DNA of 64,000 nt from Diabrotica undecimpunctata. Taxonomy: Eukaryota; Arthropoda; Insecta; Coleoptera; Chrysomelidae. Made by a program: the position numbers and the translations under genes. This document shows, in pieces, positions 63,266-64,000 of the stretch. The stretch covers positions 5,229,187 to 5,293,186 of the forward strand of contig NC_092807.1 in the NCBI RefSeq assembly GCF_040954645.1. The letters are read 5' to 3'. The notes under the pieces were generated by a model. That model was given only the letters and a program-made list of their open reading frames with translations, was not told the DNA's origin and did no database searches. Position 1 is the stretch's first letter; each line of letters starts with the position of its first letter.

Positions 63266-64000
63266 TTTATTGTAAAATAAATAAATAGAAAACTTGTTTA
63301 TAGTTCTGTAAACGCTTAACTGCCCAAGGGACACCCCCACACTTCTATGGCAACCCGTAATTGCGGATATTACAGACACAGGTGGCGAGTGTGAACCGAT
63401 TAATACTTGCGTTTTTCTTGGATTCAAATGTAATTAACAAGTGCATTATTAACGGTATAATTATTCAACTCATACTCATATTAATCAAAGTAAGCAATGA
63501 TTATATCTAGCACACATGTCAATATGAAATGTTAAACGTTCCAGAACGACTACTGTCATTTCAATGTGTTTTCACAAAAGAATAAATATCGAAAGATTAT
63601 ATAGTCTTTCCACCACAGGCATACAAATTGTGTGAAAGTTATACATGGATTATAAAAAAAGTATTTTTTAACAACCAAAGTTTTAGAACGCATTATGAAA
63701 ATACAACTTCTGTTTCGGTCAGAGTGCCTTTCTCAAGTGATCTATGTCAAGCAAGCAATTCATCGGAGCGAGGTGTATTAACTCGAGTAAAAACAGGAGT
63801 GACTCCACCGCGCTCCAATGCTGCAGACCATCCTTTTCCCCCCTATAGCACTTTGTTGCGCGATAGGGGCACAACTATCAGCCAAATGCTCTTCATGTGG
63901 GAGTCCTGGGTAATAGAACCCCAACATGGTTTCCTAACCGAATTCAAAATTCAGGACAGTGCATTGTCGCTATAATCCTGTTATATTATTGTGGCTTATC
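63266..64000. other. fold-back repeat remnants; no gene
   Basis: The inverse of the 48267-48616 core occurs at 63708-63750 (CTGTTTCGGTCAGAGTGCCT, TTCTCAAGTGATCT), and ATTGTGGCTTATC, the block following other hammerhead-like arms, closes the window at 63988-64000. The 115-codon frame at 63628-63975 runs across these repeats and is not supported as a gene. Confidence 0.55.

Noticed and set aside
63628..63975. 115-codon plus-strand frame near the window end
   Set aside because: It crosses the fold-back repeat core at 63700-63760 and shows no motif.
1..64000. tRNA, rRNA or CRISPR array
   Set aside because: No cloverleaf with B box, no rRNA-like block and no regularly spaced short repeats were seen by eye; tandem repeats here are two-copy duplications or microsatellites.

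Overview
This window is eukaryotic, A+T-rich, intron-bearing and packed with transposable-element remains. The mix points to an arthropod, most likely an insect: several non-LTR (LINE) families, Tc1/mariner elements including WPARSPD-type mariners and DD82E-type transposases, hAT, FLYWCH-type MULE, piggyBac-like, Gypsy and many fold-back MITEs. A beetle is plausible, but the sequence alone does not settle the order. I found no convincing single-copy host gene, tRNA, rRNA or CRISPR array. Nearly every long reading frame belongs to a transposon, and nearly all carry stops, frameshifts or deletions.

Layout. 0-6.6 kb: a LINE edge fragment, a decayed copy of a 'GCDT' nuclease-like/CXC protein, a small hAT MITE with perfect 8-bp target duplication, a Jockey-type RT relic and a 406-bp tandem duplication. 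6.8-9.6 kb: a mariner with inverted repeats over 500 bp and an intron in its transposase. 10.4-16.9 kb: nested LINEs, including one insertion flanked by a 120-bp direct repeat and a LINE interrupted by both an antisense LINE and a TIR element. 16.9-18.9 kb: a DD82E-type transposase split by a solo LTR and a Gypsy LTR-gag piece. 19.4-21.8 kb: an antisense LINE. 22.9-24.5 kb: a complete Tc1 element with TIRs. 25.4-31.7 kb: Jockey relics interrupted by a hAT element (itself carrying two insertions), a LINE and a MULE, each with recognisable target duplications. 32.3-38.6 kb: mariner and DD82E transposases. 40.6-44.1 kb: three LINE pieces. 44.4-46.3 kb: a TIR element carrying the second GCDT/CXC gene, with two well-formed introns. 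47.3-50.7 kb: fold-back repeats containing hammerhead-ribozyme-like motifs, plus DD82E and piggyBac remnants. 51.6-53.9 kb: a second long-TIR mariner with a poly(A) retroposon in one arm. 54-59 kb: LINE 3' ends and a Tc1 split by a large antisense LINE that has an in-frame 240-bp RT duplication. 59.7-63.3 kb: a nearly intact LINE with a (TAAA)n tail.

The two strongest candidates for something little described are (1) the TIR element carrying a GCDT/CXC protein. Its fuller copy at 0.96-2.1 kb shows FEN1/PIN-nuclease-like acidic motifs upstream of the CXC domain. (2) The fold-back repeats carrying paired hammerhead-like cores with short palindromic stem III, a design known from Penelope-like elements.

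The genes do not form a pathway. The region reads as repeated insertion into older insertions, and target duplications and reading-frame breaks give the order of events in several places.
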